Positions 11,800-24,729 of a DNA stretch of 64,000 nucleotides are shown here, piece by piece. The stretch is from Thermothelomyces thermophilus ATCC 42464 (Eukaryota; Ascomycota; Sordariomycetes; Sordariales; Chaetomiaceae), in the NCBI RefSeq assembly GCF_000226095.1, contig NC_016476.1:3224001-3288000 (forward strand), in the 5' to 3' direction. Under the pieces are notes generated by a model, which was given only the letters and a program-made list of their open reading frames with translations, ran no database searches and was not told the origin of the DNA. A program made the position numbers and the translations under genes. How positions within the stretch are numbered: the first letter of the stretch is position 1; every line of letters starts with the position of its first letter.

Positions 11800-14700
11800 C
11801 TTCCCCTTTGAATTTGCCTAAGGCTTCTATTAGCGAATTTAGACCTAAAACTTTACTTACGTTCCTTATAATGCCTAACCTACTTAGCTTTACTATTACC
11901 TTTAGGTAAGGGCTGTTTCTTAGATACCTAATACCTTTATTAGGCTTTTACTTTAGTATCTAGTATATCCTAGCCTATAAATTATAGTAGGTACTTAGGA
12001 ACTAGCTCTAGATCTTTAGGTCCTAAACGTTCGAATAGTAGGGGCTATATCTATTTAGCTAGGTTATCCTTAGAATAATACTAATAAGCCTATCCTTTCT
12101 TAGTAGCTTAGGTCAAGTATATCTCTTATATCTATATTAGTTTATTTAGCTTTGTCTTAGTCTAACTAGGCAGCTATTATATTACTAAAGGTGCCTATTT
12201 AACTAGTTACTATTACTATAACCGTAAAGGTTTTCCTTATCCTTCTATAGCTATAAGTTACTCTTCTACCTATTCTATTATATATTAATAGATAGCTATC
12301 CTTAGCTTATAGGGATACTTAAGCGCCTATTAGAGTAGCTAAGGCGGCCTAAGTCCCTTAGGCGCCTTATTAAGGAACCGCTAGACGTCATTATCTATAG
12401 GAACCTAGTAATCCTTTTTTATAACTAGTTACTTCTTTATTAATAGTAGGTTGTCTTCTCCTTCCTCTATCTGGACAGAGATAACCGATTTTACCTATCC
12501 TAGCTATAGCTATAGTTATAAAACTAGTAGCCTCTAAAGTAGCTTATCTATAGGCTACCTAGATATTTAATAGGGACTAATATCTTCCTAAGGATTCTTT
12601 AGCTTTTCTAGCTAAAGGGAGCTATTAGGTAGATAACCTAGAGCTATCTAGATTATTCTAAGCTAGAGTATTAATATCTTATTCTTAGCCTCTATTACTT
12701 TTAGCCTTATATATAGATAGCCTTTCTACTAGGGGAGCTTAAGCTATACCTTATCTCCCTATTATATCTCCTAAAAGTAAAAGTAATAGAACTTAATAAC
12801 CTAGATACTATATTCCTATTAGCCTTTTTATTTTAATATTACCTATACTATTAGCTAGTATATATAATCTCTAGGTAATAGAAAAAGAAAGCTAGGGTAA
12901 ATGACCTTATTCTATAAAGTCTTAAATAGATCTTTTTAGCTCTATTTATTAGAAGGATATAAGTCTATATAATAGAGATAAGACTTTATCTAATTATATA
13001 TAGCTATAGCTTAGTATAATTATTATAAGTAATAAAGGATTACCTAGAATCGTTTCCTAACTACCTCCTTCCATTTTTATAGGGGTAGTACTAATTACTT
13101 AGGCTTTAAGTCGCTAATAGCCTCTAGAAAGATATAGATATATAGCTTATAAGCTATTAGTATATACTAAAGTAGGTTTAGGAGGTTATAGCTATTTAGG
13201 TATTCCTTTCTTAATATAAGCCCTTTAATATTATATAGGCTTATAGTAATATTATATTAATATAGGCTAAAATATATCTTCCCTTAGCTATATAACCTAA
13301 TATATAAAGGAAATAAGTAGCTAATAATCTACTTATTAATCTTAAGATTAAGGCTTATAAGCTATTCTAACCTTCTAGTTACTACTTCCTTAGGATAAGG
13401 AATAGGCCTAATATATAGCTTGTTAAAGAGCTTCTAGGTATTATTACTCCTAGGGTAATTAGCAATTTCTTTCCCTATAACCTAAGTTATAAGGAGGTAC
13501 TAAAGAAAGAGCCTTAGGGTTTTAGGATCCTCTCTTAGAAGGAGTAAAGGTAGTCCTATACTTAGTTAGCTTAGCCCTCTAATTAAAGGGAGAGGAACCG
13601 ATCCTTCTCTTCTTCTTTAATCTGACTCTCTAACGTTATCCCTATATATATTTACTACTAGAAGACTTATATAGAGTTACTTAAAACCTAAATTACTAAT
13701 ATTTAGAAAAGAATTACTTAGAGGGATACTTACCTAATGGTACCTAGCTATCTAACTAGGTAGAGAAGACATTTTATTTAGTATTTTTATAAGTCGGTGA
13801 TTTATAATTTATAGCTATTAGTTATAGAAAAGAGAGAGGAAAGGAGGGTTAAGTTAGGGGTATTTATAGACCTTCTAGTTCCTCTTAGATTCCTTCCTTA
13901 TCTAGCTATTCTAGGCTATATTTACTAGTTCTAGTACTATCTAATAGGTAACTATATTAGCCTCTATATAACTAGGTTATTCTTTATTATAACCTTAAGG
14001 AATGACCTTAACTTATATTTTATCTAGTAAATAATAAAGGAATATAACCTATTATATAATAGGTTATTTTAACCTAGGTATACCTTCTTTAAATAGAAGT
14101 CTAATAGTTCTAATACCCTAACTATTAAATTACTTAAAAGATAAATATCCCCTATTTCTCTTTAAACTTCTTCCTACTTTTCTACCCTTCTAATTAATTC
14201 TTACTTATAATTATCTTCCTTTACTTAGATAGCTAGTATTACTTTTTCCTATATTACTTCCCTTTTAAACTTACTATAAGCTCCTATAAGTAAGTTCGAT
14301 TATTATATCTACTAAAAGAGTTAAGCGCTAGAGATATAAATCCTCTATCTAGGAAGATATAGAAATTAACAAGGATACTAAGCCTATACTTCCCTTAATA
14401 ATTAACTAACTAGTAGATTTGACGACTACCTAGGATAATCGGTTCTTTACGCTTCCTAAGTTTATATAGGTAGTAAGAATGGCCTACCTAGAAGATCCCT
14501 TAATACCCTTAGATTATCTAGAGGTAGCCTTAATATAATATTAATATAAATTATTCCTTTTATATTATAGATTCTTTTTCATTAAATACTTTAAAATATA
14601 GGTAGTCCTATATATTTGCTAAGAACTAAACCTTAATCCTAATATCTTAAAGTAGATATTTAGAATCCTAAGACTTGCTCCTACCTATATAGAATTCTTC

Positions 14701-17700
14701 TATACCTATAAAGGAGCCCTAGTAAAGTAGTTATACCTGGTTTTTACGGAAATTAACAATAGTAGTCTATTTAACTAGTAGATTTATACTATAATTACCT
14801 ATTAAGCCCGAGTTCTTAGTTTATTTATCTAGGTATTTAAGGATATATAAAGGTAACTTCTTCCCTCTAATTAGAGGAAGAGCTAATTAGGGATATAGGA
14901 ATCTAGTACTATATTAGGCCTATAAATAGTCCTACTAAAGGTTAATAACTAAGGTTACCCTTCTAAGGAATAAGAAGCCTATTACTATCTATACTATATA
15001 GCCATTTTATAGCTACATTTTAATAGGTCTTATCCTAGACAGATAGTATAGAAACTGTTACTAGAGTAATAAGAAGTATTTATAGGAAGATATGGTTAAT
15101 AATAGCTCTTAAGATCCTAACCTTTAGCTTGTAGGTTAGGCCAAATTTAACCTTAATAGTTAGCTAAAAAATATCTAGCTAGTAATATAGAAAAAGAGTT
15201 CTCTAATTTTAATAGATTTAGATAGTATAGGTAGGGATTAATAGGTGACTTATAAATAAGGTAAACGGTAATTATGGGTAGGAAACTAGGGATTTAGGGA
15301 AAAGGGGTAAAGCTAGTATAGAAAAGGGGTAATTAGGGGTTTAGGTAGTAAAGAGTAAATAAAAGTAAAATCGAATAAGGCTAACTTATATTTTTATTAA
15401 TAGCCTAAAAGTTAAAACCTAGGTAGTTTCTCTCTAGTTAGTTCGACTATAAGCTCTTACTATTACTATTATTGCTTTTAGGCTTTAGATCTAGTAAGTT
15501 AGTTACTTAGTTATAGTTGCCTAGTTTGTCTAGGAGCTTCTTCTTTTATTACTACTTCTTTAAGCACTTCTAGTAGTAAAGAACCTACTTCCTAATTCTA
15601 GGGGTTCTACTTGCCTAGAAAACTATTAGATCTATTAGCTTTAAGCTAAATTCTATCCCGCTTAAAAAACTTCTTAACGTGGTTTATAGAATATAGTATC
15701 TATATAGTTATATTATCAAGAGTCTCTAGGTAATAGGTATTCCTATTCCTAACTTCCTAGACCTAGTATAGGCTATATTACTAATATTAGAGTTTTCGAA
15801 ACAAGCTTATATCGATCTACCGAATATTATTATATATTAGAATAAGATTACCTACTTTAACTTAGGCATTCTCGGCTCTAAATTTATAATATTAGGCTTT
15901 ATATTAGCGTTTAGCTATTTTTTATCTAGCTTTAGTAACTTTTTTAGTAATAACTTCTAGATTAAATTCTATATTAAGTAATACCTTAATATAAAGTATT
16001 AATAACTATAGATAGGCTTTTACTTAATTTTCCCTATCTAGTTAGATAGTTATAAAGTCTTAGTAAAGAATTTACTAAGTTAGGATATCGTTTTCGATTA
16101 GGCTAATAAGATTATAGTTATAGATAAGGTTAAAGGGTAAATAGCTATAGCTATTTTAAACAATAGTATAGTTAATATATAAGATATAAAGGAAAAGCTA
16201 TTACTAGTTCTTTCTAATTTCTATAATTATCTTTACTAAGGTAGCTATAATAGGTATATATCTAGCCTTGTTAATACTATTAGCCCTAAAGTTATAGGGA
16301 GAAATAATAATACATTTTACCCCTAGTTCCTCTAGGATAGCTTTCGCTTCCCCTGTAAATTTAGATCCTCTATTAACAACTATAACTGTTAAGAGTCCCT
16401 AATAGAGGAGAATATTATAGTTAATGAAATTCTTTACTACTCTAGCTAACTTATTAGGTAAGACTTCGGCTTCTATAAATCCTAAAAGATTATTATACGC
16501 CTTAAGGAGGAAATAGGGTTTCCTTCTCTAGTTAGAAGGTATAAACTAGATATCTAAATACCATTTTATAAATAGGATTAGAGAAGGTTCTAAATCTAAA
16601 TATACCTCTTTAAATCTTTTAATATCCTATACCTAATACTCTAGGTAGGTACAAATCTACTTTACTATATTAATATATATTCCCTTCCAATAATAGTAGT
16701 TAGTAACCTCCTAGTAAGTAGCTTCTCTACCCTTATAGCCTATCTTATTATAATAGGCTTAGAAAATTTATTACCTCTCTTCTAGGGTATTTACTATATA
16801 ATAAGGATTCTAGGTATCATTTATTAGCTAAAGGAATAGATAGCCTTTATCTACTAAATATTTAAGCGCTTCCTTCTTAAATAGATGTTACTACTAGTAT
16901 GGTCAGATAGCTATTAGTTCTTCTAGAGTGGCTAAATACTATACGATGGCTCTAGAGTATTTAGAGTATCCTTCTTTAAGGTTCAGGTCTATAGGTTTAG
17001 GAAGATTGCTAACACAGTTAGTATAGATTTCCGTGTTAACTTAATCATTAATATCCTCTTTATTTGCTTTCTCTATCTAGTTAGACGGACTAGGAGGCTT
17101 CTATAAAAGCCTATTAATAATAGCATTTTTTTAGAACCTAGAATATACTTAACCTTAAAGTTAAATAGCTAAATCTATATAGTCTATTATATTATTAAGG
17201 CTTTAGGTATATTACTAGTTATACTATTTAACTAGTAAACTAGGACAAGAGTATCTATTTCTATAATAAAGTAAGTGCTAAAGAGGTACTATTAGAAACG
17301 TTTTAATAGGAAAAGCAGTCTATAGAGCTCCTATTTAGTAGGGTTATACCGTTTCTCTAGGATCATCGAAAACAAGTAGTATAAGGACTAGGGTAATAAT
17401 TATTTAGGTTTAGAGTTCCTTTATAGCCTGCTATTAAGTAAGGCCTTATTCCTAATAGGCATTCTTCTTCATTAGGTCATATAACGGCCAGGTAATAGTA
17501 GTAAAGTACTCTATCTAGATCTGGTAGTAGCTAATGATCCCTAGGAAGGTACAAATATACTTTAAATCCGAATAAGAAGTCTACTCAAGGATTTTTACAA
17601 CTTTATTATTATTAGGTAGTCACCCTTTAGATATATAAAGGTAGCTAAGTAATACCACTTATAGCCGATACTATTAGGATTTCCTAGCTATAATAGTAGC

Positions 17701-20700
17701 TCTAGCAAGTTTAACATTTAGGAGAACTATATTAATGTTTTAAAGGTATTTAACCACAAATTTCCGTAACCTAGGGATAACTTCTTCCCTGTTATAGTCA
17801 GACTATAGTCCCTTTATATAGATATCATCTAGGTAAACGTGGCAGATATCCGGAATCAGGTTCTAGAAGATCTAGGTCATCGCTCATTAGAACTAGGCAA
17901 TAGAGTTTATTCTACCTATAGGGAGGGTATATATCTAGAAGAGGCTAATAGGTATTTAAAAGGTAGTAAGATCCTAGCTTTATTTATTAAGGTTAACTTA
18001 GTTATACCTAGAAAAGAGGTCTAAGAGGGAGATAACTTTATAACCTCTAAAGTCCTTATTAAATTCCTCTATAGCTAGTGGTATAAATATATCCTATATA
18101 ATTATAGTATTAGCTTTCTAAGCGTTATTAATTAGCTAGAGACTACTATCCTTCTTAAAGACTAGGAACTAGTTATTATAGTAGCTCTTCTAGCTAGGCT
18201 TAATAATCCTATACTAGATCTACTACTTTAGGAGATTAATAACCTTTAGTATTAATAGCTTTAGAATAGGGATACTCTTTAATTGCTATACTATATAGGG
18301 AATAGTCTAGATAATCTAAGGGGGAATAATATTAGAGTAAATCTATCTATATTTAGTAAAATCCTATATTAGAGTAGCCTCCTAATTCTATAGGACCTAT
18401 ATAAGGAGTTCTTTCTCCTAATTAGATAGAAAGCTTCCTATAGATATAAATAATATATTAAGCCATTTAGTTATAAGTTATATCCTAGGCTCTATGTCTG
18501 AAAACTATAATATAATAAGGCTATCTTACTCTAACCTAAACTTTATCTTTTTAATAGCTTCCCCTAGGTACTATTCTTACTAATTAGGGTCACTATTAGG
18601 TACCGAACTATTACTAACAGCTATATCTATAAGGTAAACTTTTCTAGTCATAGACTTTTATATAGTAAACGTCTATACTTCCTATAACTCTCTTCTAACC
18701 TCTAATATAAGTTTCCTAAGCGCTTTCTATCTATCTAGATAGCTAGGCTTCTCTATTTTATCTTCTATTTCTTAGTATCTCTATTTTAAAGTATCCTATC
18801 TACTAAGATAAAATGTTAAAACTTTAGTAAGTATATTAATAAGAGGTAGACAAGAAATCCTTAATATTATATTAAAAATAGCTTTATTAGCCTAATTATT
18901 AAGAAATCTAAATAGAATTTTACTATCCTAAATGTTAGTAAATATAATGGTAGTAATAATCATTATAACTAGACGTTAGAGTTTATCTCCTATAAGTTAA
19001 TATTTTTTTTAAATGTTATTTTAGCTATAATATCTAAGATAATTAACGCTTTAATTAATTTATTCCTAGTAATAATATTTACTATAACTAGATAGCTAGT
19101 TTTATAGCTAAATATTAGGCTTATATTATAAATAAATAATATACTTAGTAAGATTTAGTAACTACTAGTATCTCTATCTAGAATAAAGAAATACTTATAG
19201 ATTAAGATAGCCCTTAAGATAATTATATTAATTAATCTCCTAGTAAATAGCCTACTATTATAAAGACCCTAGGAAATTACTATTATTATCTATATAAAGA
19301 GATAGTATTTCTATATTAGGCTAAGGGTAATTATATTATACTTAGATCTAGTATTAATTAAAGTAAGTACCTTCTTACCTTTTAGATCCTTAAAGTTATA
19401 ATAGAGTATTAGTAATATATATATCTATATAAGTATACTTATCTAGATCTTCTAGCTAGTAAAGAGTATATAGATTAGAGCCTAGAAGGATATTTTAATC
19501 TCTTTAGAGTCTAGCTAATTTTGCTATCTAATAAGGTAGTTACTCTAAAATCTATCTATTATAATAGCCTACTACCTATTACTAATAACCCTTAGAAATG
19601 CTAGAACCGTAATTACAGACTCTTCTCCCTTAATGCTACTCTATCTACCTAGGCAGTTAAGGTATATCTTGACCTCTTATAACGCTCTCCCTCTTACTTA
19701 TAAAGCCGGCTTATTAGGGAAAGGAATAGCTAAGCCCTTATACTTAATTACCTCCTAAGGACTTTTATAATCCTACTTAAGGAAAGTAATTAGTATATTC
19801 TTAAATGCTAAGGAGATCCCTAAGACCTTATTAATAGTATCTTTAATTAAAGAGCCTTACTAACTAAAGAAAGTATATTATAGGCTATATTCTCCTTAGT
19901 CAATTTCTCTAATTCCCTAAAACGAATAGTTTATTTCTATCTAGCTAGAGAGAGAGCTCCCTTACTAGCTAGATTACTAACCCTCTTAGTAATAATTATA
20001 ACCCTTTAGCTTATAGCTAGAGGTTTAGCTCTTCCTACTTCTATATTTCTTTTTGGTAATTAAATAGTTTTTACTTTATTAGTCCTCTCTTACTAGATAG
20101 TATTCTATATTAGCTTATCTTCTATTTCTATAAAATAGTACTTTATAAGGGTAATACTCTATATTATAGTTACTATATTACTATCCCTATTAGAAATATC
20201 TTTATTATTAACCTCTAAGTCAGTAGTATTAAAAGCTTATATCACTGCTTAGTCAGACTATAATATATCTACTAGTAAGCCCTTATAGTTAGTAGCAAAA
20301 ACAGGGTTATCTGTCTAAGACACTGTCTATTTTACCTATTAGATAAGAGTATATCTACCTTACTTATAGTCTATCTAGAAATTGATCTCCCTAGCCTTAG
20401 TATAATTATAGATTAACTCTAGGGAAACTCTCTTAGTATTAGTAAGGTAATTAAGGGAGGTTATAACTAGTTCTAGTAGATATATACCTTTAATATATTA
20501 AAGGAAGGCCTTATTAGTAATAAGATTTAGATCTAGATAGTACTCTTAACTATATTCCTTTTAGTAATACTCTATAAACTATTAGTATAGCTCCTAGCTA
20601 GGAAGGTCTAGCTAAAGAGAGGTACAAGTATAGATAATATATTACTAAGTCCCCTAATTAGCTATAGTAACTATATCTTTATTCAGAATTTTGACTTACT

Positions 20701-20861
20701 AATTTTCTAGAAGACTAGGATCCTTCTTACCTAAGATCTATTTAAAACTAAGTCAATAGATAAGACTATTATAGATATCCTCTACTAGGATTAGATATCT
20801 ATAGGTAAAGTATATCTAGTTACTATAATAATAGTAGCTATAAAGTATAACGTAATCCATA

Positions 20862-21904
20862 CCCTGCTCACGCGGCTACCCTGCTCGCGCAGCCAAACCT
20901 CCACCTAAACTGCCACCCAATTTACCCCTGAACAAGAGAAATATCTAGGCAACAACAACAATTCCAACAGCCAAACAGCCAAGCAGTGTAGTTCAATTCA
21001 ATCTAGTAATACTTTCCTTAGTATTATATCTATCTATCTACTTAAACAAGCTCTTACTTTCAAACCAACTTGACGAAGCTTATAACTCTACAAAGTGCCA
21101 TACGCCGTTCCTTTTCCTTCTATTCAACGGCTTCCTTTTTCTCCCTTTCCTACTTCTGTTCCTAAATCTCCTATACAGTTAGTACCCTAGCCTGGCCAAA
21201 GTGCTTCTTGGTCTTCTTCGTCCGTCTGTCTTTACTTTTGTTGACAAGCTCCTAGTTAAGTGTAGCTAGGGTAATATTATCGGTACACAAGGCTAGAAAG
21301 TCCTCCTTCAAAGTAGTGACCTGGCGTTTTAGAGGAGTGTCGCAAAGCTAGGAGAAACGGGGGAGTCGGACGGTAGCGGCCAAGGATTTTCTCTGGGTGG
21401 AAAGGAATCAAGCCAGCCCTACTCTGCGCGCCAGGGATATTCTTTGGAATCGTCTTTCGTGCCTGCTGATATGGAGGAACTAGAGGTTGTCGGAACGTTG
21501 AAGAGCTTTGCGGCCTATCGAATACTGTGGACTTGTTTGGCGTTTAGGGCGTTGATGGCTAGGGCAATAGATACCTCGTGTTTTGCGCGTTCTATCCGTC
21601 GGTTAGTAATAGTTGCTATAGTGTTTGAAGACGACAAACCGGTAGTTTGGTGGAAAATACTGCTGTTCGAATTGCTGGCTGAAAGGCTATTAAAGTGGCT
21701 GCGAATTGCTATTCGAATTGCTGTTCAAATTGCTGTTCGAATTGCTATTCGAATTGCTATTCAAATTGCTATTCGAATTGCTGTTCAAATTGCTGTTCGA
21801 ATTGCTGTTCGAATTGCTGTTCGAATTGGTGGAAGTTGGTAGAAGTTGGTGGAAATTGAAGTCTTAGATATCCCTGCGCGAGCAGGGTAGCCGCGCGAGC
21901 AGGG
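20862..21904 (-). mobile_element. Non-autonomous pogo/Fot1-type DNA transposon
   Basis: A 1043-bp island with TA on both sides (20860-20861, 21905-21906). Including the TA, it has 33-bp terminal inverted repeats (20860-20892, 21874-21906) differing at one base. Each repeat holds two 17-bp units starting TACCCTGCTC. The minus strand encodes two ends of a pogo/Fot1 transposase. Near 21480-21640 is an N-terminal helix-turn-helix relic (INALNAKQVHSIR then AAKLFNVP). Near 21060-21410 is a C-terminal relic (IPFHPEKILGRYRPTPP, later KKTKKHFGQARVLTV). The DDE catalytic core is missing, so this is an internal-deletion derivative. CpA dinucleotides are abundant, unlike the flanks, though a few CAG-to-TAG stops suggest light RIP. 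It inserted after the host LTR element had decayed. Confidence 0.82.
21702..21826. repeat. 12-bp minisatellite inside the pogo derivative
   Basis: About ten tandem copies of a 12-bp unit (ATTGCTGTTCGA and variants with A for G or A for C). It lies between the right inverted repeat and the N-terminal transposase relic, in the presumed 5' leader of the transposase. It creates a fortuitous plus-strand frame of alternating Ala-Ile-Arg-Ile and Ala-Val-Gln-Ile. Confidence 0.9.
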
Positions 21905-23783
21905 TATAGATTACATTAGCTAAGGTCAAACTCGGCTGGAATCTACTACTCTTCTTCTTCTACTAAGACTCTTAAGTAGCCGATAGGTAGGTCTAGATTT
22001 CCTTAATCTTATTGTCACTTAGGTTATCTATCTAGTTATAAAAACGCCTACCCCTATCTAAAGATTTATAATTAACTTTGCCCTTATTAATCTAGAGTTT
22101 ATATAAGGTATCTATAAGCCTATTAATAATCTTATCAAAGGTAGTATCTCTCTAGGTAGATAAACCTAAAGGACTTTCCTATATCTAGGGAGCTAAAGGA
22201 CTTTTCTTAATAATCTAGCTTACCTATAGTTTAACTTCTCTTCCTTTTAGATCTAGCTTATAATATATTAACCTAGTATTAACTCCCTTATATAGATACT
22301 CCTATATAAAGTTATAGAAGTCCTCTTACTCTATATTATTAACCTATAAGTTACCCTTTTTATAGATATAAAGACTAGTTTAGAAAGTAAAGGGAAATCT
22401 ATCTTATACCTTCTAGATAGCTAATAACTAGTAGACTACTTTCTTTTTCTTTAGTACTTAGGTAAGTAGAATATTAATATACTCTAGGTAATTATAGATA
22501 GACTTAGCTAAATCTATATACTAGAAATCTATAAGACGCTCTAGCTCTTAAGTAAAAGTTTCTTAGTAAGAGTCGTTCTACTTCTAACATTCCTTAATAG
22601 TAGCTTCGAAAGTAGCCTAGTCCTTTTTCTTTAACTCTAGCTACTAGTCTAGGATTTTCTAAAGGTTATCTATATATTATTACTTAAAGTGGGAGATCTT
22701 ATTAATATCATCTTTATTGAAGATCTTATAGACCTTTATAAAATACTTAAAGTATTTAGTAACGTTATAACTAGAGAAGAGACTAGGTAATCCTTTATTT
22801 ATTAGTAAAGGGAATATAACCTAAATAACTTTAGTAAGTCTATCTATTATAATATCTACTTAAGTATAATATTTAACTTCTAAGTCTAAAGTAAGGTTTC
22901 TAAACTCTAGTAATTAATGTAATTCTAATAGTATCCTTCTTAATAAGGTTTTAATATATCTAGGTATAAGAGGTATTTAAAAGTAATAATTCTAATTAAG
23001 GTATTTATTAAACTAATAAGAAGAATAATATCTAAGGTTATTATCCTTAATTATACCTTTCTATTTAGGTAACCTCCTTAAAGATAACTCTTCTATCTAA
23101 ATAGCTAATCTAAAAAGCCTTTCTTCTTTCCTTTAAATCTTTCTATAATTAGTAAGATTAAAAGTAAATTTAATCTATTACTTTTACTCCTTTAGAGTAT
23201 ACCTAATAAAGCTATTTTTAAACCTTCTAATAAGGGATACCTTATAATAATAGTATCCTAACCCCTAAAGTTAGAATTCCTAAAATAATAAGATAAGCCT
23301 ATACTAGACTATTAAAGAGTAATAATATATAAATAGATATACCCTTACTAGTAAGCGTTAGTATTAAGGTAACTAGGGCTAAGATAGCTATAAAGCTTTC
23401 CTCCTATATCTATATAACTCTAAAATCTTATTTCCGAATCCTAAATAGTTCTAACGTTACTAATCTATATTTTAGAGTTTCTATCCCTCTAGATAGATAT
23501 CAAACTCCTTTAAACTTATTGTCCTATAATTCCTACTATCTTTACTAATAATATTATTATATTAGGGCAAGAGTAGTTCCCTAGCCTACCGCTAGATATA
23601 CTAATCTCTTAGTACCTATATTTACTCTTCTTACTTTCCTAATAGTTTTACTATATACGCCTCTATATATATATCTTTACTCCTCTATTATAAATATTAC
23701 TATCCTACTATACTTAAAGTCTAGTAATCTAGTTTAGACTTAAAGCTAAACTCTTCCTTAATTAAGCCTCTAAAAATATAAGC

Positions 23784-24232
23784 TAATACTAACCCTCTAG
23801 GGTACTACTTAGCACCTCTGGAACTAAACCTCTATCTAGTCAGATAGGGAGGAGCTTTGGCTTAAAATATCTAAGGTATCTAAGTATTTATAGTCATAGT
23901 AGACAAGTCTGACTATCTAGATAGTAATGACGATAGAGGTAGAGGTAGTAATAGTGATGTCCCTCTCGATAGATATAAAAGAGTTTACTTATATGGAAAA
24001 AGATATCCTTAACTTATAAAAGAAAGAAGAACTATATCCTGTTACTCTAATCCCTTAGAGTAAACAAGTATTAAAAGCTATCTGTTGTCCTTGTCTATCT
24101 TCCTAGCGCCCCTAGATAGGTAACCCCTATTTATACCTATTATATATAACTAAGCTCTATAGAACCGGAAAAACAGAACTATACCCTATGCTCCTCTGGT
24201 TCTATTAAGAACTTCTAGCCTTAGTCTAATAT
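23784..24232 (-). repeat. Right LTR (5' LTR) of the large gypsy fossil
   Basis: Partner of the repeat at 11354-11799, same orientation and nearly the same length (about 449 versus 446 bp). Differences seen by eye are mostly transitions plus a few small indels, including a 6-bp GAGGTA duplication near 23936-23947. Because the element is on the minus strand, this is its 5' LTR. LTR divergence cannot date the insertion because RIP inflates it. Confidence 0.85.
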
Positions 24233-24345
24233 AGGGGAGATTACTATAGAAATTATAGTATAAATAGGATTATTAGTACATTTTGTAGGTTATTATATGC
24301 TAAGCCTTAATATAGTCTTATAATGTCTTTTAAAGCTAACCTCTA

Positions 24346-24729
24346 TAGTGCTTAAACTTACTAAAAAGCTGAATATAGAAACCTTAGGAGATTTAGTTAT
24401 AAAGGGACCTAGACCTTATTTTATAGGGTATAGGGGTCTATAACTATTATTCTATAAGGAGGGTTCTATAATGGCGAATAGACCTAGGGAGGCTTCTAGA
24501 GTATTACGTTGCCTAGAGGCTAGACTAGGAAATAGGGCCTCTATAGGACTATTCTAGCTACTTCTTCTTTTTTTTATAGTATATTAGTATTCTAGATTAG
24601 GTATTAAAAGAAGGATAAAGGTTTTTATTTAGCCTATTAGGTATAGTTTCCTTTGTATATAACTAGAGAGGCTCTAGTATACTTATTAGTATAGTAGTAT
24701 AAGATTAATAATAATAATAATAATAATAT
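24346..24729 (+). mobile_element. LINE copy C, 3' end only
   Basis: Strongly 5'-truncated copy of the same LINE family, collinear with about 1950-2334 of the first copy. It ends in (TAA)n at about 24706-24728. It marks the right edge of the recognisable repeats. RIP-decayed. Confidence 0.85.

Larger units (their letters stand above)
11354..24232 (-). mobile_element. Large gypsy-type LTR retrotransposon fossil
   Basis: About 12.9 kb bounded by two direct repeats (LTRs) at about 11354-11799 and 23784-24232. It lies on the minus strand: an RT segment with a recognisable YLDDIYIKG block is at about 17.75-18.4 kb, and an integrase segment at about 16.2-16.9 kb. A purine-rich tract (AAAGGGGAAG on the minus strand) immediately adjoins the left LTR, as expected at the 3' LTR. 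Gag would be expected around 22-23.7 kb but is not recognisable. About 4.4 kb between integrase and the 3' LTR is unassigned. The body carries very many RIP-type breaks, whereas the LTRs keep more of their C/G. A pogo-type DNA transposon (20862-21904) is nested inside. Family: Ty3/gypsy by domain order; lineage not determined. Confidence 0.78.

Noticed and set aside
17839-18024. 61-codon plus-strand frame
   Set aside because: Lies antisense to the reverse-transcriptase segment of the large gypsy fossil.
21444-21842. 132-codon plus-strand frame with Ala-Ile-Arg-Ile repeats
   Set aside because: It runs over a 12-bp minisatellite and antisense to the transposase N-terminal relic of the pogo derivative; the repeat alone keeps the frame open.
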